Source: a virus
IMG/VR virus record: IMGVR_UViG_3300010938_000950
Coordinates: 62,001-126,000 of that record
Reading direction: 5' to 3' (one strand)
DNA length: 64,000 bases
Shown here piece after piece: positions 14,946-23,544 of this stretch. The notes beneath the pieces were generated by a model that was not told the DNA's origin, did not search any database, and saw only the letters and a program-made list of their open reading frames with translations. The position numbers and the translations under genes are program-made. Position 1 is the first letter of the stretch; every line of letters begins with the position of its first letter.

Positions 14946-17450
14946 ATGCAGGGATACACTTATTCTCAGGTTTTGGAAGCATCAAAAGAATATTTTTCGG
15001 GTGATGAATTTGCCGCTAAAGTTTTCGTTGATAAATATGCTTTGCAAAATTTGAAAGGTGAGTTTCTAGAACTCACCCCTACCGACATGCACCGTCGTTT
15101 GGCCAAGGAGTTTGCTCGTATTGAAGCAAAATATCCCAATCCACTTGATGAAGAAACTATATTTCAACTTATAGATCATTTTAGATTTATTGTGCCGCAG
15201 GGCAGTCCAATGTCTGCCATTGGAAATCCTTACCAGCTACAAAGTCTTTCTAATTGTTTTGTCATCCAGGGTGTACATTCCAACAAATTAGATTCCTACG
15301 GTGGAATCATGTTAGCAGATCAAGAACTAGCCCAAATAATGAAGCGTCGTGGAGGATGTGGTTTAGATATTTCCGGTATACGACCTAAAGATGTAATTAC
15401 TAATAATGCCGCCAGAACTACTGACGGCATTGCTGTCTTTATGGAAAGATTCAGCAATACCTGTCGTGAAGTAGCTCAGAATGGACGCCGTGGTGCAGAG
15501 ATGCAAACCATTTCTGTTAATCATCCAGAAATAGAAACCTTCATTAACATAAAGCGTGATTTAAAGAAAGTTACTGGTGCAAATATTTCAATTAAACTCA
15601 ATGATGAGTTTATGCGTGCAGTTAAAAATGGCGAAGATTATATTCTGCGCTGGCCAGTTGATAAATCACCAGACGAAGCAAAAGTAACTAAAAAGGTTAG
15701 TGCTAAAGACATATGGAACCAAATTATTGATTCGGCCTGGGCCTCAGCAGAACCTGGTCTTCTATTTTGGGATACTGTAAAAAAGAATACTCCGTCAGAC
15801 ATCTATTCTATGTTTGGTCATGATTCTATCTCTACAAATCCATGTGGAGAGATAGTTCTCCCCGCTTACGATGCTTGTAGATTACTGGTGTTAAATCTAA
15901 CAGGGTACGTGTCGAATCCTTTTACCAAAAAAGCCTCCTTTGATTTTGCCAAATTCAAAGAGCATACTATTATTGCTCAACGTTTAATGGATGATATTAT
16001 CGATCTAGAATTAGAGTGCATTGATCGTATCATGGCTAAAATTGAATCCGATCCTGAGCCGCTGGAAGCAAAGCTCGTTGAGATTAATTTGTGGAAAAAG
16101 ATTCGTGACATGAATACCAGTGGTCGTAGAACTGGATTAGGTATTACGGCTTTGGGTGATACTCTGGCTATGCTTGGAATTAAGTATGGCTCCAAAGATT
16201 CAATTACCATGACAAGAAAAATCTACCGTGCACTTGCTGTAGGTTCTCATACTTCATCTTGTATTATGGCAAAAGAACGTGGTGCATTTCCAATCTTTGA
16301 TTATAAACTAGAGAAGAACCACGCATATTTAAATGATATTTTCGAAGACTGTGGCGAAGAAGTTAAGCGGATGTGGAGAAAGTATGGCAGGAGAAATATT
16401 GCCAATACCACAACTGCGCCAGCCGGCTCAGTATCTGCATTAACTCAAACTACGTCTGGTATCGAGCCTGTCTTTTTGCTTTCATATGTTCGTCGTAAAA
16501 AACACAATCCGTCTGATAAAAATGCTCGTATTGATTTTACCGATGCTATGGGTGACAATTGGCAAGAGTTCACTGTTTATCATCACGGTGTAAAAAAATG
16601 GATGGATATCACAGGAGAAACGGATCTACAAAAATCTCCTTATTGGGGAGCAACTTCTGCGGAAATAGATTGGGTAGCTTCGGTTGACATCCAAGCCGCT
16701 GCACAACAATCTATTGATCATAGTATTAGCAAAACTTGCAATTTGCCAGAAGAAGCAACTAGAGAACTTGTATCTGAAGTGTATATGAGGGCATGGGAAG
16801 CGGGCTGCAAAGGATTCACTGTTTATCGTGATAAGTGCCGTGATGGTGTGCTGATTAGCTCCTCCACTCCTAAAAAATCACAAGATGGAAGGCCATTTAA
16901 TATTGAAACCCACATGGCCCCTAAGCGTCCACCTGAATTAGTTTGTGATATTAAGAAAGCTAAAGTTCAGGGAGAACAGTGGACTATATTTGTTGGTTTA
17001 TTTAATGGTAAACCTTATGAGGTATTTGGAGGATTATCAAAGTATGTAGATATTCCTAATAAGTACAAAACAGGCAAGATTGTAAAGAATGGTAAAGTAG
17101 AAGATATTACTACTTACAATTTAGTTGTTGGTGAAGGTGAAGATCAAATGTTAATCAAAGATATAGCTAATGTCTTTGAAAATGCTAACTTTGGAGCTTT
17201 TACTCGCACTATTTCTCTAGCTTTACGTCATGGTACTCCGGTACAATATGTAGTAGAACAATTACAAAAAGATAAACATTCAGATGTAACTTCTTTTTCC
17301 AAAGTAGCGGCAAGAGTTCTTAAGAATTATATTGCCGATGGAACTAAATCTACTGCCGAAAAGAAATGCCCTAAATGTGGAATGGAGAATAACTTTGCTT
17401 ACCAAGAAAAATGTCTTACATGTATGGGTTGTGGTTGGAGCAAATGCTAA
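14946..17450 (+). CDS. nrdJ: Ribonucleoside-diphosphate/triphosphate reductase, class II, adenosylcobalamin-dependent
   Basis: An 834-residue class II reductase that makes deoxynucleotides, using B12 to generate the thiyl radical. Seen: the redox Cys in 'SLSNCFVIQG' (Cys104), 'RRGGCGLDISGIRP', the active-site loop 'STNPCGEIVLP' (Asn298, Cys300, Glu302), the 'TTTAPAGSVSALTQTTSGIEP' phosphate-binding region (16421-16485), and the C-terminal 'CPKCG...CLTCMGCGWSKC' Cys-rich tail that reduces the active-site disulfide. The NPCGE form and single-chain layout separate it from class I. No intein or intron interrupts it. Unlike class I, it needs no oxygen or small subunit but requires cobalamin from the host. 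It has an AAGGA site and a 55-nt leader. A hairpin overlaps the stop codon. Confidence 0.93.
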   Translation: MQGYTYSQVLEASKEYFSGDEFAAKVFVDKYALQNLKGEFLELTPTDMHRRLAKEFARIEAKYPNPLDEETIFQLIDHFRFIVPQGSPMSAIGNPYQLQSLSNCFVIQGVHSNKLDSYGGIMLADQELAQIMKRRGGCGLDISGIRPKDVITNNAARTTDGIAVFMERFSNTCREVAQNGRRGAEMQTISVNHPEIETFINIKRDLKKVTGANISIKLNDEFMRAVKNGEDYILRWPVDKSPDEAKVTKKVSAKDIWNQIIDSAWASAEPGLLFWDTVKKNTPSDIYSMFGHDSISTNPCGEIVLPAYDACRLLVLNLTGYVSNPFTKKASFDFAKFKEHTIIAQRLMDDIIDLELECIDRIMAKIESDPEPLEAKLVEINLWKKIRDMNTSGRRTGLGITALGDTLAMLGIKYGSKDSITMTRKIYRALAVGSHTSSCIMAKERGAFPIFDYKLEKNHAYLNDIFEDCGEEVKRMWRKYGRRNIANTTTAPAGSVSALTQTTSGIEPVFLLSYVRRKKHNPSDKNARIDFTDAMGDNWQEFTVYHHGVKKWMDITGETDLQKSPYWGATSAEIDWVASVDIQAAAQQSIDHSISKTCNLPEEATRELVSEVYMRAWEAGCKGFTVYRDKCRDGVLISSSTPKKSQDGRPFNIETHMAPKRPPELVCDIKKAKVQGEQWTIFVGLFNGKPYEVFGGLSKYVDIPNKYKTGKIVKNGKVEDITTYNLVVGEGEDQMLIKDIANVFENANFGAFTRTISLALRHGTPVQYVVEQLQKDKHSDVTSFSKVAARVLKNYIADGTKSTAEKKCPKCGMENNFAYQEKCLTCMGCGWSKC

Positions 17451-17468
17451 TATCAATTAACTAGCATT
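17443..17468 (+). other. Inverted repeat across the nrdJ stop codon
   Basis: AATGCTA (17443-17449) and TAGCATT (17462-17468) are perfect complements with a 12-nt loop; the left arm contains the last Cys codon and stop of nrdJ. There is no T-run, so it is not a standard terminator. It may stabilise or process the mRNA, or affect the poorly marked start at 17478. Confidence 0.35.
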
Positions 17469-17477
17469 GTCATAAGA

Positions 17478-17876
17478 ATGAAAGGCACTATACTTCTCAA
17501 TTATAATGAGGATACCCGTCAGGTCGAAGAGGAAGAAAAGGCTAGATTTCTCAAGCTAATTCTAGAACAATGCTTCGAAAATACGGATGTGGCAACCCAA
17601 ATTCAAACAATTTGGAGTTCCGATGGTCCCTTGCCAGCTTCTCAAAAAGTAAAATTGAGAGGTATCCTCGCTACTTACGGCATCCAGGTTATAGATGATC
17701 TTGATGGCCATATGCAAATTTATTTGGAAAATGACCTAATTGCCGAATGGTTCAAGTGTACTTATAAATTAAAGAGAGACTTGCGTGCTATAGATCCGCG
17801 TAAGCGCATCTATCTTGAAATGGAAGTTAATTGTTGGTCAGTTTTTGACGACAAAGAGGAACCAGAAACAGAATGA
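17478..17876 (+). CDS. Hypothetical protein
   Basis: A 132-residue acidic protein. Residues ~75-130 alternate beta and helix ('YGIQVIDDLDGHMQIYLEND', 'RDLRAIDPRKRIYLEMEV'). No catalytic motif recognised. It lies between nrdJ and the PhoH gene and overlaps the latter's start (ATGA). There is no strong Shine-Dalgarno before its ATG. Function unknown. Confidence 0.6.
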   Translation: MKGTILLNYNEDTRQVEEEEKARFLKLILEQCFENTDVATQIQTIWSSDGPLPASQKVKLRGILATYGIQVIDDLDGHMQIYLENDLIAEWFKCTYKLKRDLRAIDPRKRIYLEMEVNCWSVFDDKEEPETE

Positions 17877-19186
17877 GAAAAACTTACGTACTTGATACTA
17901 GTACCTTAATTTATGACCCGGTTGCATATAAATCTTTTACCCACAGTGATGTTATCATTCCCATTGCTGTACTTAACGAGCTGGATAAGCTAAAGAAAGG
18001 CTCTAATGAAGCTAGCAAGAATGCTAGAGTAGCAATTAGATTATTAGATGAAATTGCCAATCAAGGCGACATCAGTACTGGTATTTTATTAGATGATGAT
18101 ATTATGCTTAGTATTGATGCAACTTATCGTGATTTAAGTAATCCGGCTTATCTAGGATTTGGCGATCCAACTTATGGAGATACTCATATTTTAGCTTGCT
18201 TGTATGCAGCTTGGATAGGACATGCTTCACACGATGTAGTATTGGTTAGTAATGATATTAATTTGCGTGTTAAAGCCAAATCCCGTGGCATTGACGCTGA
18301 ATCTCATGAAGGAGCAAAATACTCCCTCAGTGATTTGTATGCAGGATTTCAGACTATTGTGAACGAAGATGCGGGTTTAGCCTTACAGCAAGATGGTAAG
18401 ATTGATCCCCGAGTTTTTGGTATTCATCTTAATCCAAATGAGTGTGTGTTATTCCAAGCAGATAACGGTGATGGTATCGCTATGGGACGCAAAGTAGCAA
18501 CGGATTGTGTCAAATTAGTTCGTAAAGTATTTCCATGGAATATTGCTAGTCGTAACAAGGAACAGCAATTTGCTATGGATTTAATTATGGATAGAAATAT
18601 TGACCTAGTTACACTAATTGGTAGGGCTGGTACTGGTAAAAGTTTAATTGTTCTTGCTACTGCATTAGAATTAGTTCTTGGTAGAAAAGAATATGATAAA
18701 TTCATTATCTATCGCCCAATTCAACCAGTTGGTAATGATATTGGTTATCTACCAGGTACCATGGAAGAAAAATTAGCGCCATGGTTCCATGCTATTATGG
18801 ATAATTTTGAGATGTTATTTACTCCTAAAAATGGAGGTGGCGACTGGAAACGTGAACTAGAAATGTACCAGAAAAAGGGCAAAATTGAGATGGAAGCTAT
18901 CACCTATATTCGTGGTAGAAGTATTCCAAATGCTATTATTCTAGTTGATGAATGTCAAAACTTATCTAAAGAAGACGTAAAAACAATACTTACCCGTGCC
19001 GGTGAAAACACCAAAATTATCTTGACTGGTGATATAGAGCAGATTGATAATTCGCTACTAGATGCTACCAGTAACGGATTAACTCATGTTATTGAGAAGT
19101 TTAAAGACTCTGAGTTAGCTGGTCATATTACCTTCACTCAGGGTGAGCGTAGTAAGTTGGCTTCTAAAGCCGCTGAAATTTTGTAA
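17873..19186 (+). CDS. PIN-PhoH fusion protein (PhoH2-like RNA helicase/ribonuclease)
   Basis: A 437-residue two-domain protein. Residues 1-~150 form a PIN ribonuclease domain: 'YVLDTSTLIYDP' with Asp8, 'LNELDKLKKGS', and a late acidic site 'LVSNDINLRVKA'. Residues ~225-437 form a PhoH ATPase: Walker A 'GRAGTGKS', 'IIYRPIQPVGNDIGYLPG', Walker B 'IILVDECQN' and 'LTGDIEQID'. Bacterial PhoH2 proteins unwind and cut RNA. Phages often carry PhoH alone; the fused PIN domain suggests RNA turnover rather than phosphate control. It overlaps the upstream unknown gene by 4 nt. Confidence 0.9.
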   Translation: MRKTYVLDTSTLIYDPVAYKSFTHSDVIIPIAVLNELDKLKKGSNEASKNARVAIRLLDEIANQGDISTGILLDDDIMLSIDATYRDLSNPAYLGFGDPTYGDTHILACLYAAWIGHASHDVVLVSNDINLRVKAKSRGIDAESHEGAKYSLSDLYAGFQTIVNEDAGLALQQDGKIDPRVFGIHLNPNECVLFQADNGDGIAMGRKVATDCVKLVRKVFPWNIASRNKEQQFAMDLIMDRNIDLVTLIGRAGTGKSLIVLATALELVLGRKEYDKFIIYRPIQPVGNDIGYLPGTMEEKLAPWFHAIMDNFEMLFTPKNGGGDWKRELEMYQKKGKIEMEAITYIRGRSIPNAIILVDECQNLSKEDVKTILTRAGENTKIILTGDIEQIDNSLLDATSNGLTHVIEKFKDSELAGHITFTQGERSKLASKAAEIL

Positions 19187-19195
19187 GGAGCTTTC

Positions 19196-19570
19196 ATGTC
19201 TAAGAAGAAGAATCAACCTGGTGCTGAAGTGGTATTGACCCCAGATGAGAAACCTGCTGAACCCACCGTAAATGCTAATGGTGTGCCACTTGGCTCTGTT
19301 GTTCCAGTACCACTGGCCGGTGCCCCTGCTAAGTTAACTGATATGGATCGTATGGCTCTAGAGTTGGCTCGCCAACAGAGACTAACTGCATTAGCCGATG
19401 CTAAAACGGCCATTGCTCAGAACGAAAAAGCAGAACTAGCTTATAAGTACGTAGTACTTCAGCTTTATATGAAGTATGGTCTAACTGACGCGGATGCTAT
19501 TAGTGAAACTGGTGAGATCGTTAAAAACGGTGCTCTAATGGCTGCTCAACAACAACAGAAGACACAGTAA
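19196..19570 (+). CDS. Hypothetical protein, helical C-terminal half
   Basis: A 124-residue protein. The first ~50 residues are Pro/Val/Ala-rich and likely disordered. Residues 50-105 form long helices ('DMDRMALELARQQRLTALAD'). The tail is Gln-rich. GGAG is upstream and TAATG couples it to the next gene. Function unknown; the layout would fit a small structural or assembly protein, but no motif shows this. Confidence 0.55.
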   Translation: MSKKKNQPGAEVVLTPDEKPAEPTVNANGVPLGSVVPVPLAGAPAKLTDMDRMALELARQQRLTALADAKTAIAQNEKAELAYKYVVLQLYMKYGLTDADAISETGEIVKNGALMAAQQQQKTQ

Positions 19571-19851
19571 TGGAATTTGAAGAACTCATTGGCCTAATCA
19601 AAATTAGAGAATACGTAATTAATTCTATTGCACTGCCTACCATTGATAGGAAGACGGTAAACGAACTGAATGGTATTCTCTTGTTATTGGACAAAAAAAT
19701 TATTGGCCTCTTGACAAGCGAGGACTTCAAGGATTATATTGGCTACACTAACGTGCAAGAAGCCAAAGAAGCAGCAGCACGTATTACAAATATCTATTCT
19801 GGAATTGAAAATAAAAACAGTTCCCTTCATAAACACATTAGACAGAAATAA
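19570..19851 (+). CDS. Hypothetical protein
   Basis: A 93-residue, mainly helical protein ('ELNGILLLLDKKIIGLL' is its hydrophobic core). Starts on the last base of the previous stop. Function unknown. Confidence 0.55.
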   Translation: MEFEELIGLIKIREYVINSIALPTIDRKTVNELNGILLLLDKKIIGLLTSEDFKDYIGYTNVQEAKEAAARITNIYSGIENKNSSLHKHIRQK

Positions 19852-19862
19852 TAGGTTACAAC

Positions 19863-20666
19863 ATGAGAATGAACGCTCCTAAAGAGCTGTTCAGTGATAA
19901 CAGCTTGGTCCGTCTCAAAAATCAGGATTGGCTGGATAAACAGAGGGTCGCCGGTAGAATTGCTGCCGAGACCCTCAAACTTTTGGAGGATGCTGTAAAA
20001 GGCAAAACCTTCCATTCCCTTATTGCATTAAATGAAATGGCAGAACACTATATCATTAAGAATGGTGGAACTCCTACTTTCAAAGGATACAAAGGGTTTC
20101 CAGCCGGTGTTTGTATCTCCGTTAATAAAGAACTAGTCCATGGTATTCCTAAAGACTATGTTATGGATGATGGTGATATCGTGAGTTTTGATCTGGGTGT
20201 AACATACCAGGGCGCTATCGCTGATACAGCAATTACTTGTATTTTTGGTACTCCTAAATTAGAAAGACATACTGCCCTTGTTAGAGCAACTGAAGAGTGT
20301 TTAATGAAGGGCATTGAAGCTATTCAGGTTGGTAAACGTTTAGGGGTCATCGGGCAAGCAATCTCTCAACATGCTAAAACGTATGGTTTTGGCTTAATTA
20401 ATAATTATGGCGGCCACGGATTAGATTGGAATACTCCTCATGCTCCGCCCTTCGTAGAAAATAAATCAGATTCCGGACGTGGAATTCGAATTACACCGGG
20501 ATTAGCAATTGCTATAGAGCCGATGCTCGTGCTTGGTTCAACCACCACCACTACATTAAGTGACGGTTGGACTGTAGTTACTCCTGATCTAGGAGCGCAT
20601 TTTGAGCACTCTGTATTTGTACATGAGGATCATGTGGAAATCATTACTGATAGGAGCAAATTGTAA
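19863..20666 (+). CDS. map: Methionine aminopeptidase, type I
   Basis: A 267-residue pita-bread metallopeptidase that removes the initiator Met. All five metal ligands are present: Asp110 ('SFDLG'), Asp121 ('IADTA'), His185 ('YGGHGLD'), Glu219 ('AIEPM') and Glu248 ('HFEHS'). The substrate His93 ('LVHGIP') is also kept. Length is that of a bare type I enzyme with a short N-terminal extension. A phage copy may speed maturation of virion proteins or replace a host enzyme. Peptide deformylase is not seen nearby. Its stop overlaps the start of the small gene at 20666. Confidence 0.92.
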   Translation: MRMNAPKELFSDNSLVRLKNQDWLDKQRVAGRIAAETLKLLEDAVKGKTFHSLIALNEMAEHYIIKNGGTPTFKGYKGFPAGVCISVNKELVHGIPKDYVMDDGDIVSFDLGVTYQGAIADTAITCIFGTPKLERHTALVRATEECLMKGIEAIQVGKRLGVIGQAISQHAKTYGFGLINNYGGHGLDWNTPHAPPFVENKSDSGRGIRITPGLAIAIEPMLVLGSTTTTTLSDGWTVVTPDLGAHFEHSVFVHEDHVEIITDRSKL

Positions 20667-20836
20667 TGAAAATTACTTTCGACGATAAAAGCTTTATCGA
20701 ATGTAAGAAATCCGATAATCCTGGTAAAGTAGTTATTACTATTTCTGCGAAAGATCATACTGATCCTCTCAAGAAAATCACTAATGCAGTTGAAATCACA
20801 ACTGATGAATTCAAGAAATTGATTTCTGAAATATGA
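20666..20836 (+). CDS. Small hypothetical protein (56 aa)
   Basis: A 56-residue frame starting MKITFDDKSFIECKKSD. It overlaps the map stop by one base (TAATG) and ends just before the Shine-Dalgarno of the kinase gene. 'KVVITISAKDHTDPLKKITN' followed by a helix gives a beta-beta-alpha pattern. I recall similar short proteins in other large phages but know no function. Confidence 0.7.
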   Translation: MKITFDDKSFIECKKSDNPGKVVITISAKDHTDPLKKITNAVEITTDEFKKLISEI

Positions 20837-20843
20837 GGTATGT

Positions 20844-21392
20844 ATGAGGGTTTATTTTGTAGGAAGTCACTCCACAGGCAAAACGACTTGTGCTAGGTAT
20901 GTATCTGAAAAATATGATATGCCAATGATCACCGAAGTGGCTAGGGCAGTATTATCAGAGAAAGAACTTCAGCTAGATAGTCTGCGCTATAATATGGACT
21001 TGGTTGATGAATATCAAGAAGCTATATTTTTTAGACAATTAGCTGAGGAACAGAAACATTCAAATTTCGTATCTGACAGGAGTTTTGACTGTTTGGCATA
21101 CGCGGCCCAACATACACGCATCTTACCCAAGCTATTACTTAGCGATCAGACTGGTCCTTATATTCAAAAGTTAAAGGCCCCAGATTCATTTATATTCTTC
21201 GTTCGACCAAGCCGTGCTACCTTGAGGGCTGATGGTGTCAGAGAAAGTTTAACATGGGATGGCGTGGTCGCAATTGACGCTATGATTAAGTATATGTTAG
21301 TCCAGTGGGAATTGCCTCATTTTCAAATTAATATGGATAATATGCAAGAAAGAGTCCAACTAATTGATTCTGTTTTGGCTCTACATAGGTAA
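20844..21392 (+). CDS. P-loop kinase/ATPase, NadR-like (AAA_28 type)
   Basis: A 182-residue P-loop protein. Walker A 'VGSHSTGKTT' lies at residues 6-15, followed by 'ITEVARAVL', matching the pattern of the ribosylnicotinamide-kinase part of NadR and related AAA_28 proteins. 'FVSDRSFDCLAYA' holds the Walker B-like Asp-Arg, and 'FVRPSRATLRADGVR' is lid-like. A nucleoside or nicotinamide-riboside kinase role is likely, but the substrate is not certain. GAGG precedes the ATG at 20844. Together with the macro-domain gene at 27472 it hints at NAD metabolism. Confidence 0.7.
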   Translation: MRVYFVGSHSTGKTTCARYVSEKYDMPMITEVARAVLSEKELQLDSLRYNMDLVDEYQEAIFFRQLAEEQKHSNFVSDRSFDCLAYAAQHTRILPKLLLSDQTGPYIQKLKAPDSFIFFVRPSRATLRADGVRESLTWDGVVAIDAMIKYMLVQWELPHFQINMDNMQERVQLIDSVLALHR

Positions 21393-21393
21393 G

Positions 21394-21415
21394 ATATACT
21401 AAAAATTTGGTATTC
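21394..21415 (+). promoter_or_regulatory. 22-bp near-palindromic element upstream of fibre gene (copy 1)
   Basis: The element has a CTAAAAATTT core flanked by ATA and GGTAT. It matches 18 of 22 bases with the element at 46469-46490, also upstream of a fibre gene. It contains TATACT (21395-21400), a possible -10. It could be a late promoter or operator read by the phage sigma factor or another regulator. Confidence 0.45.
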
Positions 21416-21443
21416 TCTTGAATAATTACGTTCAAGAGGATGC
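21410..21443 (+). promoter_or_regulatory. RNA hairpin masking the Shine-Dalgarno of the collagen-like fibre gene
   Basis: CTCTTGAA (21415-21422) pairs perfectly with TTCAAGAG (21431-21438) around an 8-nt loop. The stem extends outward through GU and AU pairs to 21410/21443, about 13 pairs in all. The right arm contains the only Shine-Dalgarno (AAGAGGA, 21434-21440), and the ATG at 21444 follows immediately. Folding would block initiation unless transcription starts inside the stem, as in T4 late genes. Confidence 0.6.
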
Positions 21444-23129
21444 ATGAGTGGTATTCTAACACCAGGATATTTGAGATGGGACGGCACAAAGTACGTCCTA
21501 GACCAGGATGTGGAAATCGTTGGTCCAGCCGGTTCACAAGGGCCAGCCGGGCCTGTAGGCCCCGCAGGTCCACCTGGTCCTAATGGTACTGCAAGTGGAG
21601 ACTTGCTAGGAACTTACCCAGGCCCCATTGCTGTAGTTGGTTTAACCGGCATTTCTGGTGTTGTAAGCTTTGGTTCTGGTATCCTTAATCCTACCATTAC
21701 TCAGGTAACTACTGGTGCTACTAGTGGTCAAGCTTTAACTTATAAAGCCCAAAATGCAACTAATTTTGGTGGCAACGTAGTATTGCAGAGTGGTACGGGC
21801 ACCACGGCCGGATTGGTTAGGTTTTTGGTTGGCACCAATCTAGCTGGATATTTTGATGCAAATAGGTTATTTAGAGTAGGCCCAAGCGCCGAATCTGCAT
21901 TTGTTGGCCCTAACGGAACGTCTCCAATTGCTGGCACCGATTATTTATTTGGAGGTAATGCTGCTGGTAGCATGTGGATGCAACTATTTAGCGGCTCTTC
22001 ATCCAGTAGAGCAGCGGTAGCAGTATATAATACTTCAGTTGGCGCTACAACTACCAATGGTATAAGTATTCAAGCCGCCGGATCTACTCACGCTATTACC
22101 TCTTATCAAAACCAGGGAGTAATCGAACAGTCCGGTTCATCTACCTCCGCATTAGTATTTGGTAAAGTTCTTGGTGATGGAACTAGCCGTGGAGTAACGG
22201 GCCGTATTTTCCAGTCAGGAGCTTGGAGCATCGGCGATCTAAGTAGTTCCTCTTCTTTTAGTCAAGCTGGCCTCTCCGGGCCTCTAATTACCTTTGGATA
22301 TGCTAGTGGCACTATGACAACTACAAGTGGTCAGAGTATAATTTATAGTACTAATACTCCTTATGTGTCTCCGTTCCCTCCAACAGGCTCTTTAACATTA
22401 CAAGGTAATACTGCCGTAGCCAACTATATAGGCACAACACTAGTTTTCGGTGGAAACTCTACTAAGTTTATTACTTCCCAGGGAAGAAGAGTTAAAGTAG
22501 TTACTACAACTGCTACCACCGTTAACGTTGCAGCCACAGATGAAATAATCAATATTGGAACTTTAGCTGCACCATGTACAGTTAACTTACCAGCAAGCCC
22601 TACAACCGGTGATACTTATACTATTAAAGACGCTAATGGTAGTGCCGGCACATTTAATATCACTGTAAATGGAAACGGCGTTAACATTGATGGTGGTTTT
22701 GCAAGCATTACCATAATGACCAATTACACACAAGCTACATTTGTGTACAATGGTACTACTTGGATTTCATCACTAACTAACAATATTTCACCAAATGCTG
22801 GTTATACTTCAGTTGTAAATATTCCTGGAGGCGGAAGCACAACTGTAACTGGTTTTGATCAGTTAATTTTATGTGATACACTCGGAGGACTTTGCACGGT
22901 TACGGCTCCGGCTACACCACAAGTTAATATGAGGTTTACAGTTAAAGATGCCAACAGTAATGCAGCAACTAATAACATTACTGTAAATGGAAATGGTAGG
23001 ACTTTAGAAAATCCAAATTCACCAGGCACTTATACGTCTCCAATTTTATTAAATACTAATAATAGATCGGCAACATGGGCTTACGATCCAACTAGAAATA
23101 GGTATACTTTGGTATCAATAGTACCATAA
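21444..23129 (+). CDS. Collagen-like tail fibre protein
   Basis: A 561-residue structural protein. Residues 27-47 are seven Gly-X-Y triplets ('GPAGSQGPAGPVGPAGPPGP'), a collagen-like trimerising stalk often seen in phage fibres. The following part is Ser/Thr/Gly-rich with 'LQSGTGTTAGLVRF', a pattern shared with the giant fibre at 49979. The C-terminus has two copies of an ~80-residue trimer domain ('VNLPASPTTGDTYTIKDANG' and 'VTAPATPQVNMRFTVKDANS'), also found at 49482 and at the end of the 49979 protein. It probably binds host surface glycans. Translation is likely controlled by the masking hairpin. Confidence 0.82.
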   Translation: MSGILTPGYLRWDGTKYVLDQDVEIVGPAGSQGPAGPVGPAGPPGPNGTASGDLLGTYPGPIAVVGLTGISGVVSFGSGILNPTITQVTTGATSGQALTYKAQNATNFGGNVVLQSGTGTTAGLVRFLVGTNLAGYFDANRLFRVGPSAESAFVGPNGTSPIAGTDYLFGGNAAGSMWMQLFSGSSSSRAAVAVYNTSVGATTTNGISIQAAGSTHAITSYQNQGVIEQSGSSTSALVFGKVLGDGTSRGVTGRIFQSGAWSIGDLSSSSSFSQAGLSGPLITFGYASGTMTTTSGQSIIYSTNTPYVSPFPPTGSLTLQGNTAVANYIGTTLVFGGNSTKFITSQGRRVKVVTTTATTVNVAATDEIINIGTLAAPCTVNLPASPTTGDTYTIKDANGSAGTFNITVNGNGVNIDGGFASITIMTNYTQATFVYNGTTWISSLTNNISPNAGYTSVVNIPGGGSTTVTGFDQLILCDTLGGLCTVTAPATPQVNMRFTVKDANSNAATNNITVNGNGRTLENPNSPGTYTSPILLNTNNRSATWAYDPTRNRYTLVSIVP

Positions 23130-23141
23130 TGTAGGAGTAAT

Positions 23142-23513
23142 ATGAATTCTGTAGATAGACTTTTTAAATTAGCAGAACATTTCGCAAATAAAATATCTTT
23201 AGCCCAAGCGCAGATGGAAACTCAACCTGCTCAAATAGAGCAAATACTACAGGCCGCTGGTTTATGGGATAAAGCTAATGAAGTATCTCCTTTATTGAGT
23301 GCTGCTGGTGTGGATAATGATCCTGTAGTTATCAATTTCCAAGTTGATCCTCAGCTAAATATTAAGTTTCTAGTGACAGCTTCACCGCCGCCAGCCGCTA
23401 CCAAACTAGCTGGTTTATTAAAAAATAAATATGCAGCAGCAATGAAAGCTGCCTTAGTAAAAGCTGGAGCCAAAAGGGAAGCACCAGTAGATATTAAATG
23501 GTTAACTTTCTAA
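23142..23513 (+). CDS. Hypothetical protein
   Basis: A 123-residue protein, helical at both ends ('NSVDRLFKLAEHFANKISLA'; 'AGLLKNKYAAAMKAALVKAG') with a short beta segment between ('VVINFQVDPQLNIKFLV'). GGAG precedes the ATG. It lies between fibre and oxidoreductase genes. Function unknown. Confidence 0.55.
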   Translation: MNSVDRLFKLAEHFANKISLAQAQMETQPAQIEQILQAAGLWDKANEVSPLLSAAGVDNDPVVINFQVDPQLNIKFLVTASPPPAATKLAGLLKNKYAAAMKAALVKAGAKREAPVDIKWLTF

Positions 23514-23544
23514 AGAAATACTTTGTCTGATATAATAAGAGGGC

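Noticed and set aside
14946-17450. Intein or intron in nrdJ, a common site in phages.
   Set aside because: The reading frame and the active-site motifs run without interruption at normal length.
23508-23536. Extended -10 (TGATATAAT, 23528-23536) as promoter for the FAD oxidoreductase gene.
   Set aside because: The -10 is perfect, but transcription would begin only about 2 nt before the ATG, removing the Shine-Dalgarno, and the -35 (TTCTAA) is poor. Not listed as a feature.
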